Of a stretch of DNA of 64,000 nt, positions 10,674 to 24,098 are shown one piece after another. The position numbers were made by a program, and so were the translations under genes. The DNA comes from Rhododendron vialii (lineage: Eukaryota > Streptophyta > Magnoliopsida > Ericales > Ericaceae), in contig NC_080557.1 of the NCBI RefSeq assembly GCF_030253575.1, forward strand, positions 38,102,001 through 38,166,000, given 5' to 3'. Positions within the stretch are counted from its first letter, which is position 1. Each line of letters begins with the position of its first letter. The notes beneath the pieces are model-generated. The model searched no databases and was not told the origin of the DNA. It was given only the letters and a program-made list of their open reading frames with translations.

Positions 10674-13600
10674 TCATGAAGAATATTGGGGATAGGTGGA
10701 AGTTGCTTCCACAGGATGAGAAACAGAAGTTCTTGGATATGGAATAGATGAGCTCAGCGCAATATTTTTTAGACAAGGCTGAACTACCAAAAAAAGCTCG
10801 ACAGGTAACCGACTTGATACGTAGTTATCATGGTTCATAACTAACACCAACTTCTCTCATGCACCAGGAGAGGTTAATTGGGCTAATTCCAGTCAAGTAT
10901 TTTTTATTTTTCTTTTCTACTTAATTGGCCTACCAAAAAAGCCTCAATAATTTTTTTCTTTTTCTTTTCTAGAGGAGAATCCAAACAAGAATTTCTTTGG
11001 GATCAATTGTGCTAATAGTCAATAAATTGAACGAACAACAACGACAGGTGGTGACCGAAATTGGATTGGGAGGTTTGTTGGGGATAGGATGCACACGACT
11101 AAATCTTGAGTTGTGTGAATTCCTTGTTCTTAACTTCAATCCCAAATCTTGTTCTTTGGATGTACATGATCATCAATTTAACCTCACATTGAAAGACGTT
11201 AGTGATATATTGGGAGTACGATCCAACGGCTGTGACATTGACGATCGGGGATCTCTTGAAGGAACGGAGAGTTTGCATGAAAGTGTTGGAGTGGTCAATG
11301 GGGTAATTCCTTTGGATGGATTAAGAAAATATCTCGAAGACGAAAAGACCGTTGATGCTGAGGATGAGTTCAAGCGAAAATTCACTTTATATGCATTAGG
11401 TGCACTTTTATGCCCAACCACGAAGGTATCCCTGAATGTTTCTTCCCTTCATTTTGTGAAGGATGTTGAAGTCATGAAAAATTACAATTGGGGGAACTTA
11501 ACATTGCACTCCCTAGTCAGTGGCATCAAAATTTACCAAGACGAAAAAAGGGTTAATATCAGTGGATGTTTGTTTCTCCTATTGGTATGTACCTCAATTA
11601 TATTCTTACAATTGCTTGGTTCATGTGTTACCTACATAATATATAGATGTACTTCCATCAAATGAAAAAGCACCCACAAATTATGTAACGCGTTAACTTT
11701 TTTATTTTTGTTTTTTTGTCATGCAGGTTTTTTACTTGGATAATGTTTGTCCAACTTTCGAGAGCACGTATGCTACTACGCGATCGATTCCTCGCCTGTA
11801 TGATTGGGGTGATTCACAACTCAAAAAGACCTTTCAACTATTTCGGAGGTTGGGGGGATTTCATAATGAGGTAATACATTTCGATCACATGCACACATAC
11901 TCATTTTGATTCATTTCATACGTGAACCGGGTATGTTTGTATGATTAGGTGAAGGTTACTTTCAGTAAGCCGAATCAAATGAATGATCATCATGTCGATG
12001 TGGTAAAAACTGAAATTTATGATGACATGCGCCACGATATTGGTGAGCTAAAGCATACAATGATCTCGATGAAAGAGAAAATCATGACTTGGGAACAAAA
12101 GGCCAATGCACCTGGGGATGGGTGGAGACACGTCAACAAATTGGTGAGCTTAAGGATGTAGTGTATAACTTACATCAGGTGATCATGAAGCACATGGTAC
12201 GTCCAGATCAATTGGCTGCTGCAAATGGGCTTGATTGTTTCAATTCAGTGGCGGAAAAAATGAATGATGATGAGGGGGTGAAGGCAGCAAATAAAATAGG
12301 TGCGACTGCAAAAACAAAGATTGTCCACAATCTCATGTCAGAAAAAAATAAGGCGGAAGAAAGTGACGGCCCATCAATAGAGTTTTTGGGCGTGAAGGAG
12401 CGGGCCCTAAAAAAGGGTAGAAAAGGTCAAGTAATAAAAGAAAAAGAGGCCACGGAATCACCTCCTGCTGAACATAGTTTGCCAATCTTAGGAAGTCAAA
12501 GAGGAAGAGGCCGAGGAGGAGCAGGAGGTCATCGTGGAAGAGGTCGGGGGCAAACTAAATCTAGCCTTATGCATGCTACTACTCAATCAGTCGACATGGG
12601 GGATACGTCATCATGCAACGATGACTATGCTGCTCCAATTACACGATCAGAAGAGGAGAGAAGGCCTGCTCCATGCGTTCGTTCACCTTATTTTGCTGAT
12701 GGCGTCAAAAAAGTCCAAAAGGTGAACCAAGTCCAGACCACCAGCATGCTTACTGATGATGATGAGGATGTCGCAGTTGCAAATGTAAACCAAGTCCAAA
12801 ACTAATAACATTATTTGTCCAAGGTCTTCTTATAATTGAACTAATTCCAAGTCATTTAACAATCGTTGTGTTGGTAACCTTTTGGCAGATGGGTAAGCAG
12901 ATAGGTAAATTTCTAGATAATCTTGTTGGACCATCGAATGCACAAATTATTCCACAGGTAATTAGTGTTTATTGATGTTGTTACTAAGGACTGATTTGCT
13001 TTAATTTGAAAAGATCTACCGTATAAATGTAACTTTTGTTCTTTTATGTTCCATAAAAAAGAAGTCACCGTTGATCGAAAAAACAAGTCCATCTACATTT
13101 CTAACTTCAGAGGAAGAAGTGATGGTCAAGTTCATATTCGATGAGAATTGCATACAAGGGTACTGAAGCATTGCGCATATTAAATTTTTAAATAATTTAT
13201 GAGTTAGTTCTACTTTTAACCTTGTACTATTCTTATATGATGTTACTTTTTCCAGGGAATCTGTCATTGCAATGGGGCTTCATTTTACGGATTCGGTTGA
13301 AATTGGTACTTGTCAGTATATGTGTTGTCTAAAACCCTATGCCTGGATATGTACTACCGTAAGTATTGTCTTCGCCTCTCATAGATTAACCATTTCATTA
13401 GCTGCTCCAATTTTACATTGTGCGGTAACTTTTGGAACAATCAATATAGGTCATAAACCTGGTAGTTATTCAACTGACAAATAAACAAAGGACGAAGTAC
13501 CCGGATGGGAGGCATAGGATTTGGTACATGTCGGAATATGCCTCGATGCGTACTCTTTTGTTCCTCGGTAATCTTTAATATGTTATATAAGCCTATCTAT

Positions 13601-14794
13601 TGGACTCGTGCATAGCACGGAGTAAAAAAAAGAGGTCTATATTATGTCATTCAAATTTTGCAATTTTAAGCGTCTATATTATGTCATTCAAATTTTGCTG
13701 TGTTAAGCTTCTTTCCATATGTCCATATTATGTCCGTATTATTGTTTATTGTATTCACTATGTACATGTAGCAAATGATCATTAAGAATGAGGAATACGA
13801 GGGAAACAATGAACGTGTAGCAGACTTATTCTTCAAAAATAAAGGATACACCGGACCAATTGATGCTTGTGAAGAGGTAATATTGCTACGTATTTGTATG
13901 CTAACATTAAAATAAGTATGACCAAAATGGTTGGATGACCACTGTCACGAAAATATTGTTTTGATGCATGTGTAGATTTATATACCGTTCAACCACAATA
14001 AAGATCACTGGTTGTGCTTGAAGATTGATATGGTGCAACAGGCAGCCTATCTATTCGACTCGAAGCCGTCTCGAAGGTTTGGCGAAGACAGGAAAAAATG
14101 GGTGAACTACTGGTATACAATATTTCTTTGCTTTACTCTTTCACTTATTAAGAAAACTTTTCCTCTAGAGCATGAAGTAAAAATTATGCATAGATATTAC
14201 AAGTAGATTCCCTTGGACAGCTTGAAAACATGCACGAGGTATTGAAGCATGCGTACGGGTCGGATTATGTCCAAGATTTGAGCCTATTTAAGGTGGACTG
14301 GCTCTCGGAACTACCCTTGCAAATTGATGAAGATAATTATGACTGTGGGTTGTTTGTTATAAAGTACATGCAGAGGGCACCGTTGTTGCCTGGTTTCCAA
14401 AAGGTAACTATTGATTATTAATATCTCTTAAACAGAATATAAGTCGATATGATTGTATACACTAATTTATTTTGTACAAAGTTCGATCCAATTGAAAGGC
14501 GCAGGTTGCTGGTAGACTTGTTGAAAGATGTGAATAATAGACGTTATTTGGAGTTTAGAATTCAGTTTGACACGTATAACATGAGGTAGGTGCACACAGA
14601 ATATTACATTACAAGTTTACAACCCATATTTTGAGTAATTTTGCCTTATTTATTTTTTATGCCAACGTTATGGAATCTATTTTCCTCTATGCAGGGATAG
14701 TAGAATGCAGGCTATACTTCAGGGTGACAAGGCTAGTATGACTGGCAGTGCGGCTAAAAAGTGTGTTCCTTTACGCAAGAAGGTTAAAAAGTAG
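10674..14794 (+). pseudogene. Ulp1-type SUMO-protease-like gene of a MULE (multi-exon)
   Basis: This is a plant transposon Ulp1 (C48 peptidase) gene with many introns. Exons at about 10997-11584 and 11727-11870 encode the N-terminal mobile-element domain (EQQRQVVTEIGLGGLLGI, LKDVSDILGV). A linker (11949-12805) has coiled-coil heptads and an RGRGRGG-rich stretch. The peptidase core spans 13.97-14.79 kb: DHWLCLKID supplies the catalytic His, FDSKPSR the Asp, and PLQIDEDNYDCGLFV the Gln and Cys. The gene ends at TAG 14792-14794 after a basic tail. The linker frame shifts near 12110-12130. An HMG-box-like stretch (IGDRWKLLPQDEKQKF, from about 10677) ends in TAG and may be a broken first exon. The catalytic residues survive, but the frame break suggests decay. 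The gene converges on the transposase at 17044-19502. Confidence 0.7.
13960..14420 (+). other. Ulp1 peptidase catalytic core
   Basis: The H-D-Q-C residues are readable in order across two exons: His in DHW, Asp in FDS, Gln in PLQ, Cys in DCG. This spacing is that of the C48 cysteine peptidases, which process or remove SUMO. The role in transposons is not known. Confidence 0.75.
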
Positions 14795-15094
14795 GGGTTG
14801 AGAGTGCTCTTCGTCAAGCGATTTTCATTTTAGTTTTCAATCTGCTAGGGAGTTCTAATGTTTCACTTTTCTTGAGCTACATGGTTACGACTTTGTAGAT
14901 ACGTGGCATGTACGTTTTCCCTCTTTCTTAACTATTTTGTAGGGGTGAGTCAACCATTGTTAAGTGTGGGTGGCCTTTGATTTGGACCTTTATTAGTTGT
15001 ATTTGGTTATCTATGTTTGTACTGAATTTCGGGTTTAGGAGGTAGGCAGCGAACTTAATGCTACTGGTTCAATTTCCATCAAAGTGTTGGCTAA

Positions 15095-15275
15095 AATTAT
15101 GGTGTCAATCTTAACCCATATTTTTCTAACCCGCCTAATCCGCCCACTTATAACCCAACCCAACTCGCCCATATTATATAATGGGTTTATATGGTTGAAC
15201 CCATATCAACCCATATTTATATGGATTTAGATGGGTTTGAAATGGGTCCAATATGGGCTGAACTTAATAAACCCA
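15095..15275. mobile_element. hAT-related MITE fragment
   Basis: Repeated ACCC/GGGT phrases (CCCAACCCAACTCGCCCA, ATGGGTTTATATGG) match in style the subterminal repeats of the complete hAT element at 22754-24402. Terminal repeats and a target duplication are not identified. Confidence 0.4.
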
Positions 15276-17043
15276 AATGTCTCGCTACTCTTTCTTTTTT
15301 GTCTCGATACTCTTTCCTTTCTCCATCACTGTGACTACCAGTAAACTGCTGTGGAACACAGAATTTTATAAAGGTTTGAAGAAGAGGGGAAAAGAAGGAA
15401 AATGAGCTGAGCTATATTTAAAATTGGGAAAGAAAATACTCCAGTAAAGAATTTCCTTTCTATATCATTGTCACGTTTTTTTTTGTTTACATTTCCAGCT
15501 ACTTGTATACAATGTTTTCAATCACTGTCTCTTTTTCTTTTTACGTTTTTGATTCTCTTGTCGAGACAAACTAATAGGGATAAAAAATTTATCGCAAAAT
15601 GAACAAATACAAAAAAATTTGAATAGAAAAAAATAAAAAGTCACATGACTTTTTAATCCAAACCTTAGCGGTGGCTTCGGCAAACGCAACAAAGACCGAA
15701 AATGTACAATCGGTATCTAGCTCTCTATTTTCTTGTTAAAAAAAAAGCTCTCTTTGGGTCATGGATTTTATGATAATTTATTGTACTAGTATCGCCAGTA
15801 TTTGGGAGAAAGATGATGAATGAAGACAACATGTTTGGGTGTCGGTTAGACATACAGTTTTGCAGAACACTTTTTTGTCAGAAATTAATTTCAAGGAGAA
15901 TCACCCATTTCACAAAATGCCTTGCAAGTGCTATGTATCCGTCCTCAGAAAAACTCATCAATGTCTGTATCACTAATCACCAGAAACTGGTAAAATTGGT
16001 CATACGTAGCAATTCGATTCATCTGCACGATAAAAATAACAATTGGTTGTCTGTAGAAGCTCGTCAGGCTTTTACAGGAAGCTGTATCCATAACTCTTTA
16101 TTCTATTAATACATGAATACCAACTATCATGGGGACCTATAAAGGAGAAGAGAAGCAAAACCCAAGCCAAAATTCTTCGTAAAAGTCACTCCAACCAAAA
16201 CCAGGCATAAATTCTTCTACTCCTGTATACTTCTATAAAACCATATGTAAAAAAGAAACTGCAAATTCACATGAACAACCGATATAAACTAGTTCAACCT
16301 GTTAATGGGAGATACAGCAGTCCACACCAATAGAAGATGAAATAAGACACCAACCCAAGACACAGACACCAATCCAAGACACCCGCCGAAGACAACACCC
16401 CAAGACATCGACACCAACCCGAGAAAATACCAGACACTAATGCAAACGGAGAAAATTTTGACAGGGTTTCATTGCTTTATGGCCTAGCCCGACGCCATGC
16501 GTCTCAAAATGGCAACAACAACAACAACAACAAACATCAAAAACAATAGTATGTATGAGCCCACGCCGGGCGTTTCGAACTCCGTATGCAAAGTATGCTT
16601 AGAGAATGTATGTCAGCCATTTGAACTCCACTAAATAGTCAAACAAAAATCCAGTTCACCAATTATGACACGCAGTATCAAAAACTTAACAAGCATTGAT
16701 AAGCTAGTCTACATGCCCAAACTCAATGAAGCAGTTAAAAAAGCTAAAATAACTCATAAGACACCATAACAGCAAGATAATGCCACCTATAAGACACTAG
16801 AACTTGACTGGATGGGTCCATTTGTTGCAGCTCCTTCTTCATCTTCCTGCGAGAATACAAATGATAAAATTACCCATAGGATGAACATCATTGTACTACT
16901 TTTTAAGAAAAATTCCAAAAAAATTTAACCTGTAAAAATGCGATCAAAGGTGTTCTCTCTTTACAATAGTACTGGTGCTTACTTGGGAAAACACAAACAT
17001 CATGTAGAAAAAAATAGTGCAACTAAAATCCCAAAATTTTAAA
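15276..17043. other. Spacer between convergent MULE genes
   Basis: The segment at 15535-15652 looks like one arm of the foldback MITE family seen at 23.1, 23.5, 26.96 and 41.03 kb. An (AAC)n run lies near 16515-16533. The rest shows no supportable gene; the open stretch at 15813-16109 has no motif. Confidence 0.4.
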
Positions 17044-19502
17044 CTACACCAGAGGTAGACATACCTTACTAGCTTCATTAATTCTGAATGATCCATTTTG
17101 GCACACTTGAGCATCACGACTTGCAGTTGCTCTATTGATGTCATGTCCTGACTCCAAAGGAGTTAGATCTGTACGCTCATGGTTTGTGTAAAGTTGCCTT
17201 TTCACACGATGGGTCATAGCAGGACCTGTTGACTTCCTTTTACATCCTGTTTGTGTAAAAGGGGAAGGAGGAGGAGTTGGATAGCCGTCCTCCGAAGGAC
17301 AGTGTGTCGCCGATGGTTGGTAGTCATTCTTATCGATAGAGATACTATTCACTCCTCGGCTAGCTAAAGGAAATTTTGGACATGTTCTCTTTGTGTGGCC
17401 TGGAACCTTGCACCTTCCGCATTTCCTTGGCCTTTTGGGTTTGCCCATAGAAGAGTTCCCCCCCGGATTACCTTTGGTTTTGACTATATTAGGATCCCCA
17501 ATACCAAATAGCTTGGTCTTCCTATTTCCTTCAACACTGTTGGGGTTATCCTTTGTCATTTCCTGGCGTTTCTTCAACCGCCACAGAAATTGGACGGCTA
17601 TTTCCCTAGCCTCTTTGAAATCCAAGTCAGCGTGCGAGGCATAATACGACACCTCGTTGAAAAGTGAGCTTAATATACCATAACGTGCTGTCTGAGATAG
17701 TGTGGTATCAATTTTGCTATGACTATGTACCTGATGGTTAGGCCTATGTTGTCTCGCCCACCTCTGGAAGATTCAATTCTAAGGAATACACAATAGATGG
17801 TTTAATTTCATAACACAAATCATGTGGCAGCAGGGTATGCCAAACGATTCGAATTTCAAGCAAGAACACATCCTTCGATTATCCGCTGAATGATAGTCAA
17901 CTGTCCATGTTTTCTCAGGTGACCCGTATTTAGATAAGTAATACTTGTGATGGTCTATCCCCTCGATCACAACTATTTTCTCCACAATGTACTTGCCTGC
18001 TCGGGCAAGTTCCTCACGAAATAACAAGAAAATATTTCGAGTGAACATGTCAGCTCCATGTTTCTCTAAACGCTTCAGTGGTGTAGTCAAAACCGAAAAA
18101 CTGTTCTCTGTTCGGACCTCTGACTTTGCCTCTCTATTTCGAATACGCCCAAGAGCCCTATCATAATGTACCATAAATTCAAAAAGCCTTAGTCTCTGTT
18201 TTAAGAACTGGTTGAAATAGGCATTCATGCCTTCTACCCGCTGCGTACTCGATGCCCCAGCAAACATATAGCCACGAAGATATGCCTGAGCCCATAAAGA
18301 ACGTTTGCTATAAGTCTCCCACACCCAAGGTTTTTGCTCAATATTGTACCGTTTCACCACCTGATCCCAAACGTTTTCGAACTCATCTATTTCACAATCC
18401 ATTTGCATACACCGCTTGAAATCTTCTTGAAACTCAGGTTTGTGGATATTTGTCGCGGCATTTCGCGACAGATGCCACGAACAAAGACGATGCCTACAAT
18501 CCGGAATGACTTTTTGAATTGCCTGACGCATTGCCCTATCACCATCTGTCGCTACGGATACAGGTCATTTGTTATCCATGGCCTCCATTAAGGTTTCCAG
18601 CACCATGTGTATGTTGCAAATGTCTCATCAACCAACAAGGCACAACCAAAAATAGTCGTAAGAAAATGGTTACTCACGCCAGCTAAAATGACAAACGGTT
18701 TCTTATATGCATTAGTTCGATAGGTTGTGTCGAATATCAGTACATCACCGAAAGCAGCATAGTCCATCCGAGACTTCGAGTCTGCCCAAAACAATTTACC
18801 TAGCCGGTTGTCCTCATCCACGGTATACTTGAAGAAAAATAATGGGTCGGCATTCGCTCTCGCAGATAAGTAACCCAAAGCACCCTCTGCATCCCCGTCT
18901 TTGAGTTCTACTCTGCGCTCAACTTCAATTTTGTTCTGCAGATCTTTCAGAGTGAAGCCCACATCCCCGTACCCCCCTGATTCATTGACCTTCATATCCA
19001 TGATCTGACCTGTCTTCACACCGACATTGTGCATAGCTTTTGTTTGAGCTTTAACCGCATCACTCACACACCTATGTGGGAGGAGGAAAGGCACGCAACG
19101 TTTCTCTATAAATGGATGGTTGTGTTCATTGTCAAAGTGAGTCACCACATATTTTTCAACTCCTTTATCATATCGAATGCTGAAAGTAGCTCGACATCCA
19201 ACTCTAGTTTCATCCCGGGGGGGTCTTTTCCGATCCTTACGGTCCAAATGTTTTTTTGCTCTTCGACCTTGCTTTGAACATACCCATTTCCTCTTACGAG
19301 GCACATTAGTCTCGTCAACTTTTAACCTATCTTTCCGTATGCTAAACCTCATTTCCTTAGCGTATGCATTATAGAAGGCATGTGCATCATCCTCTGAATC
19401 AAATTTCTGCTCGAGAATGTCATTCTTACTATAACTGCTAGAATTAAATTTATCATTGTGGACATTTGCATGACCACCCTGACCACCATCGAACTGATCC
19501 AT
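17044..19502 (-). pseudogene. FAR1/MURA-type MULE transposase, decayed
   Basis: The start chosen is the ATG at 19502 (MDQFDGG), just after a TTTGTAG acceptor; a 5' exon probably begins near 19604. Order of domains: FAR1 DNA-binding region (AHAFYNAYAKEMRFSIRK to YVVTHFDNEHNHPF), MULE DDE transposase (DVLIFDTTYRTNAYKKPFV; ATDGDRAMRQ; STQRVEGMN), SWIM zinc finger (MCSCLKFESFGIPCCH), and a CCHC knuckle (CGRCKVPGHTKRTC). It would cut and paste MULE ends. I see four lesions: a 1-nt frameshift near 18600, TGA at 18567-18565, TAG at 17781-17779, and a TGA two codons further on. It is therefore inactive as read. Such proteins are the ancestors of the FHY3/FAR1 regulators. The stop codons and the Ulp1 neighbour favour a transposon over a domesticated gene. 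Confidence 0.8.
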
Positions 19503-19619
19503 AATATCTACAAACCAAGAAAAGTAAAGGGCTATAGTTAAAACAATTAAATAAAAACACATAAAATGGATAACTATACCCAAGTGATGATTGGGTTTAA
19601 CCATGAGCAATCACAAGAA

Positions 19620-20205
19620 GCTTTGAGAACTAACGGATTTATGATATTTACCAAATGCTTAAAAACAGTTCATCAAGCCTCTAAATTGACAACGCGAGTA
19701 TTTTTAAAAATTGAAATCATCCACTAAAAGTGTAAAAAGTGATAGCCAAATGTATTGGATGCATACCTCTCTCTTTCCTCTCTTGACTAATTGACCTAAT
19801 CCAATTGGTCTCAAATTGAAGTTCCGAGAGAGTTGGAGAAAATGAATTGAATGAAACTGAAACATAACAAAAGGAAAACATAAAAAACAATGACATGATT
19901 ACAAAAAGAATAGAATTCAAACTGAAACTTTTTTTTTCCCTTTACCTGGGTTTGTATCCCCTCGGATTAAATTTTGGTCCACAACGAGCATGGAAGTTTG
20001 ATGCCTCCAATCAAAAAAGTAGCTCTACTCAATAACTAAAATGCACAGTTCTATTGTCTCCAATTATCATCAACCCCTATTGTCTCCAATTATCATCAAC
20101 CCCTATTGTCTCCAAATATCATTAACCCCTAAACTCCAACCCCCACTCTCCAATTACCCATAAACTACTTACCCCTACCATCTGCACATAACATTGGAGA
20201 TACTA
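19620..20205. other. Upstream flank of the transposase, with short minisatellite
   Basis: A 26-27 bp unit (CTATTGTCTCCAATTATCATC...) is repeated three times at about 20054-20128. The block 19945-20060 resembles 38330-38460 inside the Helitron of unit A (shared GGATTAAATTTTGGT, GGAAGTTTGA, AAAATGCACAG). This suggests the Helitron carries a piece of this kind of flank. No gene is seen. Confidence 0.5.
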
Positions 20206-20380
20206 GGGTTTGCCCGTGCCTAAAGACATGGCTCAATGCATTTTGAACATAACTAAAATGAATTACGAGACTATTGACCAAATCAGCCAACGAAGCTATT
20301 TATACGGGAATACTTTTTCTTAAATTAGGGTCAAATAGATTTCTTCTAGTGTATGCCTGTGCCCGAAGGCACAGATCGAA
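20206..20380 (-). mobile_element. Two Helitron 3' termini (minus orientation)
   Basis: On the minus strand one end is CTAG at 20216-20213 followed by T, with an imperfect hairpin (20221-20243). A second is CTAG at 20349-20346, with a clean 7-bp hairpin CTGTGCC-CGAA-GGCACAG. Both resemble the verified end at 36765. The second is followed by A rather than T. The 5' ends to the right were not found. Confidence 0.5.
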
Positions 20381-22380
20381 TAATCAACACATGCAAATGA
20401 TCAACACTGTATCCGTGAACAAAGTACGTATCAACCTGTTCATGTAACATTGAGGGGTCGCATAGTTTCATGTAACACTGACACTTCTAGAGATCGACGT
20501 ATCCGTGTCAGACACTTCGGAGACACGTGACACAATAGGCAAAACTTAAACAACATCTGTTGGTTGAATAAGCTACAGAAATATAAGAAGCAAAACTTAA
20601 AGTTCTTTATTTGAACAAAAAAAAAATCACAACAGCAAAGAAATTATATCACAACAGGAATGAAATCCTTGTTCGTTGTGATCACTGTATATGAAGTTCG
20701 TTGTGATTGCTCATCACACCATCACAGATTACAAATAAGGTGTTGACATTATGGTCCTGCTCATCATGGATTACAATTCCGATATTTTTGTCTCGGAGAA
20801 GTTGAAACTGCATGTTCAAAGTCAGTTGAGGAATGCAAAAAAAAAAAAAAAAAAACTTTGTCCAAACATAAAAATAGAAGTTCTAAAATGTAAGGGTCAT
20901 ACCCTTGCATTCTCGTTTCTCATGGATAGATTACCAAATTTTACAAAGAATTCCTTTAGTGCTCTTAATGTTAGAGTTAGAATGTATATATATGCCCTAT
21001 GGATAGTAGAATTAAGTACACCAAGGTTAAAGTCAGAATCCAATTAACTTGTCAAGCCATTTCCTGGTTCATGGTTCTAAGGACAAAGATGAGTTCTAGA
21101 ATTGTTTCAAAAGGGGGAAAAAGCCATTAAACTATTGTTTCAAAACAGAGAACAAAGATGGGCTTAATTAGGTTACTAGGTGAAGTTCCTAGCATTGAAA
21201 TCCCAAAGTTTAATAATCATATTTTTGATACTCAACATGAAAAAGCCAACGTTAGTTTGTAATGCACTCCGCGTCTCCGTCATAGGTGCTGATTGTTTGC
21301 TTCCGTATTTAACTTGAAAAATACTTAAAAAATATTTAGCTTCAGTATTTATTTATGTGTGTTGATTGTTCGAGCCCGTGCCATGCGATAGTACATCAAT
21401 AAGCATGATGCAAGCATAGTTTTTTTCCCTCAAGTTTTCTTCGCTTGTCAATTTGGTGGGGAAAGCTCGAAAAGTAAAGGATACTTTAACCCATTGAGGG
21501 CAAATATACTAAAGGTATCCAAGCCTAATCTTGCAAGATCATTTCGGCTATTCTGATTTTAGCATCTAGAAACAATCAATTAGTTCAATTTTCTCACAAA
21601 CTAAAATGATATGTAGTATGTAGAGCTAATGTCCATCATATATTGGAGTCATATAGTTGAGAGAAGCATTTTATCGAACACGTGGTTCGCAGTGAAACTA
21701 CGAAATCAAAATTTTCATTCAACTATGAATACCATTGATGTGATGAAGGCATAAAAAAACTACACAATCAAAAGGTTGAATCAATTCCTTATCTATGGAA
21801 AAAGCTCTAGTTTTTCCCTAAAGAAAAAACTAATTTCTTAACCCATAAAAGGATTCAATTAAAACGAACAAGATGGAAAGAGCCTGCGGTTGCTCCCCTA
21901 TCGTTACCAGGCCCGAAGAGAAAGGGAGAGAGACTTACTGTCACGCTAGCGAGGACGTCGGAGTGAGTGGCCGCCCGATTGTGGTCGTCAAACCAGAACG
22001 AGCAGTGGGAGGGACAGAGACGATAGTCCTGCGAAATCACGACAGATTGAGATGTGGGAGGATGGCGGAGGAAATCGTCGGAGTGAGGTCTTCGAAGGGT
22101 AGTCAGTGGAAGGGAGAGAGCGCTAGTACCCAGAGAGGAGATATGGAGAGCGAGAGAGAGTCAGGAGGGAGAGCGGGAGAGAGAGCCAGAGAGGAGATAT
22201 GGAGAGTGAGAGAGAGTCAGGAGGGAGAGCCACCGTTAACCTGTTAAGCCATTTTTTTATTTTGTTAATTGATTTAATAAATGTGTGGTCCGGATTATTC
22301 ACTCTCAAATCTAAGGGTTTAAAATGATGATACGTACGGTACACCCCCTAATAAGGGGTGTGTACCAAAGGACTACCCCC
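20381..22380. other. Probable Helitron/transposon body
   Basis: An 18-bp poly(A) run lies near 20838-20855. The 21870-22240 segment is richer in G and C and purine-rich ((AG)n and GGGAGAG repeats). It resembles a captured gene leader rather than its AT-rich surroundings, but no protein is recognisable. The sequence joins the broken PRAF exon at 22381 with GGGGGTAGTCC on the minus strand, a likely element end. Confidence 0.35.
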
Positions 22381-23100
22381 GAAAATTGTTTCGCTCATCA
22401 ACATCTTGAGTGGGAGGAAACTTCCCTGCAATTTCCTTCAACTGAAAATATGACAAATACAGAATTAATGAAGACTTGTTAGAATAGGTTTACCTATAAC
22501 TGAAAAAAAGGAAACAGCGTCATCTTTCAACATTACTGTTCTGTCATCAGAAGCCAGTAATGCCACATGGGTTTTAATATGTGCAAAGTGTAACCTAACT
22601 TAACATTTTTACCAGGCAAGACTGCAAGAGTATTTGAAGCCTAAATAGCAGAAGAAGTCACATGAGAAAACGAGATTAGTGCCATGCTTTCATAAGCCAA
22701 GTTTTCAATTGATATTGTTCATCTAAATACACGTTATCAGGTACCGTTGAAAGTAAGGGTGTCAAATGGACGGGTTTGGGTCAAAATGGGTACGTTGCAA
22801 GTGGGTTGGGTCTGTAATGGGTCATTAACTCATTTAGACCCATTAATTATGAGTCTAATTACCCATACACAACCCAACCCATTTATTTAAAAGCAAATCC
22901 GACCCGCCCATTAACTCAGTTACATACTATATACTAAAATGACTAAAATACATATGTACACTAAAATGACCATATTACCCTTGTAAATTTAAAGGACTAA
23001 AATTACCGTACTATCCCTCTACTACAAAAATGACCAAATTACCCATGTACACTTAATTACCATATTGGTCACTCTTAATTACCGAATCGCAACGTATCCA

Positions 23101-23412
23101 AGTAGCTTATTTTTTTGTCTTTATTCAAATATTTTTCGCATTTGTTAGGCTTTTGTCAAATTCTTGAGGATTACTGCTTTGTCATGACGAGAAGAATCTA
23201 AAAAGTAAAAAATTACGATCGAAATTCATATTTTTTTGAATAAAGATGAAAAAATTGGCTTATTTTTGTCTTCATTCAAAAAATTTAGGTTTCGACCATA
23301 ATTTTTTACTTTTTAGATTCCTCCTGTCATGTCGAAGCAATAATCCACAAAAAATTAACAAAAACAAACAAATGCAAAAAAAATTGAATAAGGACAAAAA
23401 AATAAGCCACGA
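23101..23412. repeat. Foldback MITE, copy 1
   Basis: The two arms (about 23106-23250 and 23265-23410) are inverted copies of each other. Each contains the phrase CTAAAAAGTAAAAAATTACG or its complement, plus CTTTATTCAAA at the ends. It is nested inside the hAT element. Confidence 0.75.
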
Positions 23413-23488
23413 ACAAGTCAGCTTTCCATTCAAAGTCGAATTTTCCATTCGATCATAATCAAAACTAGCCCGTTGCGAGATGTATATA

Positions 23489-23815
23489 TCTTTTTTTTGT
23501 CTTTATTTAATTTTTTTTCATATTTGATAGTTTTGCGTCAAACTTTTGTGAATTAGTGATTCGTCTCGTCGAGAAAAATCGGAAAAGTAAAAAATTATAA
23601 TCGAAACTCATAATTTTTTTCAAAAAGACAAGAATAAGTAAATTTTTTGTCTTATTGACTTATTTTTGTCTTTATTCAAAAAATTATAAGTTTTGATCAA
23701 ATTTTTTTACTTTTTCGATTCCTCTCGTCGAAACGAATCAATAAGTCACAAAAGTTTGACGCAAAACAAAAAAATGCAAAAAAATTTAAATAAGGAAAAA
23801 AAAATAAGTCACTTA
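23489..23815. repeat. Foldback MITE, copy 2
   Basis: The structure matches copy 1 (arms about 23489-23640 and 23660-23815), with the diverged core GGAAAAGTAAAAAATTATAATC and a loop TTTTTTGTCTTATTGAC. It is also nested inside the hAT element. Confidence 0.75.
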
Positions 23816-24042
23816 GCTTTTGAATCCAAACCCTAAGCAAGACTACCATGAGAGAAACTTATTCACGACGGAGCGCAATTTCACCAATCCATTCGCGCAA
23901 TCGACGGATGAGATGTGTTTTCAATTTTGACTGGTCAAAATAATTATTATCGGTTACAATTGATTTTTAATCCGGACCGTTCAAAATATTTTTGAATGCG
24001 TGTAATTTAGCACATAAGAATTGAATAAAAGAGAGAATTCAA

Positions 24043-24048
<6 letters not shown>

Positions 24049-24092
<44 letters not shown>

Positions 24093-24098
24093 AGAGAA
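24049..24098. repeat. (GA)n microsatellite
   Basis: An uninterrupted AG run of about 40 bp, followed by GAAGGAGAGAAGGAGAG. Confidence 0.95.

Noticed and set aside
13595..13625. Possible Helitron 3' end (CGTGCATAGCACG hairpin) in a Ulp1 intron
   Set aside because: A hairpin is present but no CTRR terminus follows in either orientation, and no 5' partner was found.
21873..22247. 124-codon frame rich in Gly, Arg and Glu
   Set aside because: Composition follows the purine-rich repeats; no domain or splice context. It may be a captured leader but not a supported gene.
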